A DNA stretch of 19,602 bases from Pelagophyceae sp. CCMP2097 (lineage: Eukaryota > Sar > Pelagophyceae). The position numbers and the translations under genes are program-made. Under the pieces are notes generated by a model. It saw only the letters and a list, made by a program, of their open reading frames with translations, was not told where the DNA came from and did not search any database. The stretch covers positions 78,416-98,017 of the forward strand of contig MU657340.1 of NCBI GenBank assembly GCA_026770575.1, written 5' to 3'. Below are positions 16,815 to 19,602 of the stretch, in pieces (the first letter of the stretch is position 1; the number at the start of each line of letters is the position of its first letter).

Positions 16815-17205
16815 TGCTATGGCGGTCCCACGAGGAGTCCCTCACGAAGTGCATCTCGAGATCGGTGTGAAGCTCGTGCTGCTCTACCGCCTTGGCCTCG
16901 GCTTGGTCGCACGGCGGCGGCGGTGCCTCGGAGGTGGCGACTTCGGAGGCGATGTCGGCGAGCGGCGCGACTCGGACCCTGGCCTTTCTGCCGCGCAAGA
17001 AGCTCTTCGGGTGGCGCGCCGCGGTGATGCGCCCCAGGCGCGAGATGGCGGTGACCGCGATGACTTCGGGGTCGTGCTTGTTGGAGCCCTTGTTGAACTG
17101 CGCGAGCTTCTTCGTGTTCGTCTTCGAGATAAATTTCTCGCAATCGGCTTGCCTCGACGTCCTGCGCAGGCCGTGCTCGACGCGCTGCTCGATGCTTGTC
17201 GCTGC
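16815..17205 (-). CDS. Unassigned coding fragment
   Basis: One minus-strand frame here has the strong third-position G/C bias of the real genes and a protein-like composition, for example EKFISKTNTKKLAQFNKGS, KHDPEVIAVTAISRLGRI, AARHPKSFLRGRKARVRV and ELHTDLEMHFVRDSSWDR. No start Met, splice partner or stop can be placed convincingly. The same frame stays open past 16628 into the antisense of the RING gene, where it is unlikely to be coding. On its 5' side it abuts the second copy of the 39-bp repeat. It may be one exon of a gene whose other parts I cannot see, a degraded gene, or part of a mobile element. I recognise no family. Confidence 0.4.
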
Positions 17206-17207
17206 CC

Positions 17208-17246
17208 GTCCACACCCTGCTCGTCCACGACACACGTCGCGTAAGC
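17208..17246. repeat. 39-bp dispersed repeat, copy B
   Basis: This copy differs from the copies at 69-107 and 17381-17419 by two G-to-A changes. It adjoins the coding fragment at 16815-17205 and lies 173 bp before copy C in the same orientation. Confidence 0.75.
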
Positions 17247-17380
17247 CTTTCCCCTCCGAGACGCGCCCGCCTATAGGACCGTGCTCGTCGTCTCTACGCC
17301 ATGCTCAGGTGCGCTTACTCGGCGCGCGGTGTCCTTGCCCTTGGAAACCGTTCGATATCTGTGGCTCCTTGTCTGACTCT

Positions 17381-17419
17381 GTCCACGCCCTGCTCGTCCA
17401 CGACACGCGTCGCGTAAGC
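17381..17419. repeat. 39-bp dispersed repeat, copy C
   Basis: It is identical to 69-107 over 39 bp, in the same orientation. Its left flank from about 17312 also resembles the flank of copy A, with TACTCGG, GTGTCC and GGAAA in the same order. Confidence 0.8.
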
Positions 17420-17760
17420 CACCCCCCACAAAATCGTCCGACGTTGCATCTCCCGCGCTGTGGTCGGGGGCTTGTCTTCTCGGTTGGCAGTTCATCACAT
17501 GCAGAGAGGCGTTTCGTTCCCTCGCTTTTCACTTTCGAGTGCAAGCGAGTGCGCTCGTTGCCTGTACTCGCTTGTGCAAACATCTACCGCTTCGTCAGCG
17601 CTTTGCTCTGCAGCCGGGTATCAATCTAAGGGCGGGGTTCGAGGGGAGGTTTGCACGATCTTGGGGCACGTTTGAGCTTCGCACTTCTGTGATTCGGGTT
17701 CTGAGATCGAGACGGCCTCGGTCTGTATGACCCTCACCTGACTCTGTGCTTCTGGGGGAC
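17417..17760. repeat. Subtelomere-like direct repeat, unit 1
   Basis: This unit aligns by eye with 17851-18228 in the same orientation. Shared blocks include CGTTGCATCTCCCGCGCTGT, TTGGCAGTTCATCACATGCA, CGTTTCGTTCCCTCGCTTTT, CAGCCGGGTATCAATC, TGCACGATCTTGGG and GAGATCGAGACGGCC. No conserved open frame spans both copies, so the element looks non-coding. Confidence 0.85.
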
Positions 17761-17797
17761 CCGGGTCGAGGGACATTGAGAGCCCCGGGTCGAGAGG
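17759..17797. repeat. Short direct repeat of CCGGGTCGAG, period 25-26
   Basis: CCGGGTCGAG occurs at 17761-17770 and again at about 17785-17794, in the spacer between the two larger repeat units. Confidence 0.7.
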
Positions 17798-17850
17798 CGC
17801 ACGCGTTGTTTGTTGGTCGCGGAGTGCTGAGGGGCCCGGACCGGGTTCGT

Positions 17851-18228
17851 CAGCCTAACCCCACAGACCCGGCGTTGCATCTCCCGCGCTGTGGTCGGGT
17901 GCGAGTCAACTCGGTTGGCAGTTCATCACATGCAGAGGGGCGTTTCGTTCCCTCGCTTTTCACTTCCGAGTGTAAAATAGAGTGTGCTCGTTGCCTGTAC
18001 TCACTTGTACAAACGTCGATCGCTCCGTCAGGGTATTGCCCTGCAGCCGGGTATCAATCGAGGGGGAGTTTTAAGGGGATTTTTTTTGCACGATCTTGGG
18101 ACACGTTGGGGCTTCGTACGTCTTCGCCATCTATGTCGCCCTCATCAATGCCGTGATTCAGGATTTGAGATCGAGACGGCCTTGGTCTGAATGACCTCTA
18201 TTCGACTCAATGCCTCTGGCTTGGGACT
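17851..18228. repeat. Subtelomere-like direct repeat, unit 2
   Basis: This second copy starts about 431 bp after unit 1. It carries small differences, including a longer T run (about 18080-18088) and an insertion of roughly 25-30 bp near 18125-18155. The blocks listed for unit 1 are kept in the same order. Confidence 0.85.
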
Positions 18229-18901
18229 CCAACCCACTTGAAATTGACCTTTTTCGCCATTTTGTCGCGTGGGGTGGCCAGGTGGGGTCTACGCCCGTCT
18301 CTTCGGGCTCCGCTCGGTCCGTTTGGGCCGGTCTACTAACCCTGTGCAGCAGCTCCGAGCTCTAGGCCGGATTCGCCGAGCGCTGTGGCCTCGAGAGGCT
18401 CAAAATGAGCGCGGTGCTCGAAATCACCCGAGTGTGGGCCTCTTTGGGGCTGCGGGACCGCGCATTCTCGGCGACACGACCCCCCAAGGTCCCTCGAGTC
18501 GGCCGAGAGCCCCAAGACGAACGGGTGCGCGGAATCGCTGAGAGACGGGCCTGGTTGTCGACTCGATGAAACGGACAGGGCCGCTCGAGTGCATCCCGGG
18601 CATTGGAGGGTCATGCAAGTCTGCGCAAGTTCCATCCGTCACCGAAGCCTACCTATCCGACCTTGCCCGGCGCTTCGAACGTCACTCTCGGCCAAAGGCG
18701 CGTCGGCGCGGGGCCGCGGCCCCCGGGCCGCACGTCGCTCGGGTGCTGCGGCTGCGACGCACTATCGACGCAGCCGTGCACGGTGCCGGAGACCGGGGTC
18801 GAGAAAGGCACCGCATGGGCGGCTTTCTACCATCGTCTCACGCCCCGTGCATGATTGGTGCCATTTCCGTCATCCGCGTAGAAGGACTCACGTGACGAGA
18901 T
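18229..18901. other. Gene-poor segment, no gene seen
   Basis: No reading frame here has motifs or coding-like composition; the open frames at 18566-18895 and 18603-18854 overlap each other and look incidental. I looked for tRNA, 5S rRNA and snRNA signatures and saw none. A CTACTAAC sequence near 18331 is followed by TGTGCAG, as in a branch site and acceptor, but there is no exon context. Confidence 0.5.
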
Positions 18902-18964
18902 AAGGGTCAGGGTCAGGGTTCAGGGGTTAGGTTCAGGGGTCAGGGGTCAGGGGTCAGGGGTCAG
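18902..18964 (+). repeat. Degenerate G-rich telomere-like array
   Basis: About ten units of AGGGTC, AGGGTTC or AGGGGTC type, with one GGTTAGG, run in tandem on the plus strand. They resemble TTAGGG telomere repeats changed mainly to TCAGGG or TCAGGGG. The array is short and imperfect, so it is not an active chromosome end. Confidence 0.7.
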
Positions 18965-18969
18965 CATCG

Positions 18970-18982
18970 CGGCATCATGCCG
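18970..18982. repeat. 13-bp perfect palindrome between telomere-like arrays
   Basis: CGGCAT and ATGCCG flank a single C. The palindrome lies between the G-rich array ending at 18964 and the C-rich block starting at 19001. Confidence 0.75.
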
Positions 18983-19000
18983 TTCCTATTCCCGCCGAGG

Positions 19001-19088
19001 GAACCCTAACCCTTGCGGAAGATTCCATCCGAAAGATTCCATCCCCGAAGGAATCCTAACCCTCACAAATCCGTGAACCCTAACCCCC
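19001..19088 (-). repeat. Degenerate C-rich telomere-like units, opposite orientation
   Basis: AACCCTAACCC (19002-19012), ATCCTAACCCT (19053-19063) and AACCCTAACCCCC (19077-19088) are units of CCCTAA on the plus strand. They are separated by short sequence with a GATTCCATCC doublet (19021-19030 and 19035-19044). Orientation is opposite to the array at 18902-18964. Confidence 0.65.
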
Positions 19089-19188
19089 AAATACATAACA
19101 CAGTTCTAACTCTGACTGTGGGCACTACGGGTTAATGGGCCCTTAGCTACGCGCTCATCCACGACAAGCGCTTCGACTCTCGGCTTCC

Positions 19189-19569
19189 ATGCCGCCCCGC
19201 GCCGCGCCTCGCGCGATCCCTTCCGATCCGCCTCTACCTGCGGCGGCACAAGAAGAGATGGAGGCCCAGCTCGGCGTCGACATCTTGCAGCAGTTGCAGG
19301 ATTACGCCGCCCCTCGCGTCGAGATTCGCTTGCAGCAGCGCGCCACCGAGCTCCGCGACGGCAACCGCGACCTCGCGGCCCAGCGCGACGAGCTCGCGGC
19401 CTCCCTCCTCCGCCACCAAGAGGAATTTGACGCCGCGGTCGCAGCGCGTGCCGCGTTCGACGCCGCGTCGCCCCCGCCTCCGCCTACCGAGGCCTCTAGT
19501 AGACCCCCTTCTCGGGAACCGTTAGTCATTTTGTCTTTATTTTTTGCATGTGCTCGTAACTCGGCGTAA
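19189..19569 (+). CDS. Coiled-coil ORF near the right edge, probably incomplete
   Basis: The frame opens with MPPRAAPRAIPSDPPLPAAA, then a strong helical, coiled-coil-like segment (EEMEAQLGVDILQQLQDY, LQQRATELRDGNRDLAAQRD) and a Pro run. Third-position G/C bias is strong up to about 19495 and is lost after it, so residues after about 102 are probably not translated. A GTAGAC at 19499 and a TTTTTCAG near 19582-19589, with GTAACTAAG before it, could be an intron, placing the next exon beyond the window. Proteins with a Pro-rich and coiled-coil start include retroelement gag-like proteins, but nothing here proves that. Confidence 0.45.
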   Translation: MPPRAAPRAIPSDPPLPAAAQEEMEAQLGVDILQQLQDYAAPRVEIRLQQRATELRDGNRDLAAQRDELAASLLRHQEEFDAAVAARAAFDAASPPPPPTEASSRPPSREPLVILSLFFACARNSA

Positions 19570-19602
19570 CTAAGAATTTGAATTTTTCAGATTTGAAAAT
19601 TT

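Noticed and set aside
17417..18228. CRISPR array
   Set aside because: There are only two long units with diverged spacers, in eukaryotic sequence; no short regularly spaced repeats.
17620..18680. tRNA-like T-loop sequences (GGTTCGAG, CTTCGAACG)
   Set aside because: No matching acceptor, D-arm or anticodon stems can be folded around them by eye.
18566..18895. 109-aa plus-strand open frame
   Set aside because: No motif, no third-position G/C preference, and it overlaps other equally plausible frames in a gene-poor region.
1..19602. Bacterial or viral origin of the window
   Set aside because: Spliceosomal introns in eight of nine complete genes, together with U2AF and RBR domains, indicate a eukaryotic nuclear genome.

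Overview
The window looks like nuclear DNA of a GC-rich unicellular eukaryote, most likely a photosynthetic stramenopile such as a pelagophyte alga; a haptophyte is possible. The evidence is high GC with strong G/C preference at third codon positions, short spliceosomal introns in eight of nine complete genes, eukaryote-only domains (U2AF large subunit, RBR ubiquitin ligase, ankyrin-RING, Frag1/DRAM membrane family), and N-termini that resemble plastid or secretory targeting. No operons, ribosome binding sites or bacterial genes are seen. All exon boundaries were read by eye from splice sites and reading frame; there is no transcript or homology support.

Layout. 1-484: no gene, with one copy of a dispersed repeat. 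485-1474 (+): unknown protein with a targeting-like N-terminus. 1704-3590 (-): U2AF65-type splicing factor in five exons. 3823-7215 (-): 947-aa alanine-rich coiled-coil protein in seven exons. 7413-8275 (+): small putative plastid or secreted protein. 8720-10333 (+): multi-pass membrane protein made of two tandem Frag1/DRAM-like halves. 10779-11936 (+): putative plastid protein with a duplicated GKW-type module. 12204-13082 (-): secreted or ER proline-rich protein. 13403-15347 (-): RBR E3 ligase fused to ankyrin repeats. 15500-16628 (+): Tudor-like/ankyrin/RING protein, divergent from the RBR gene across about 150 bp. 16815-17205 (-): unassigned coding fragment. 17200-18230: direct repeats. 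18902-19088: two degenerate telomere-like arrays in opposite orientation. 19189-19569 (+): coiled-coil ORF, probably incomplete.

How the parts relate. The genes are tightly packed on both strands and do not form one pathway. The clearest functional pairing is the two divergent ubiquitin-ligase genes, which both combine ankyrin repeats with RING-type zinc modules. The U2AF gene can be read against the 24 introns I could place: half have donors beginning GTGCG, 17 of 24 acceptors end in TAG, and most lack a clear polypyrimidine tract. The right 2.4 kb is gene-poor, repeat-rich and telomere-like, suggesting subtelomeric or formerly telomeric sequence.
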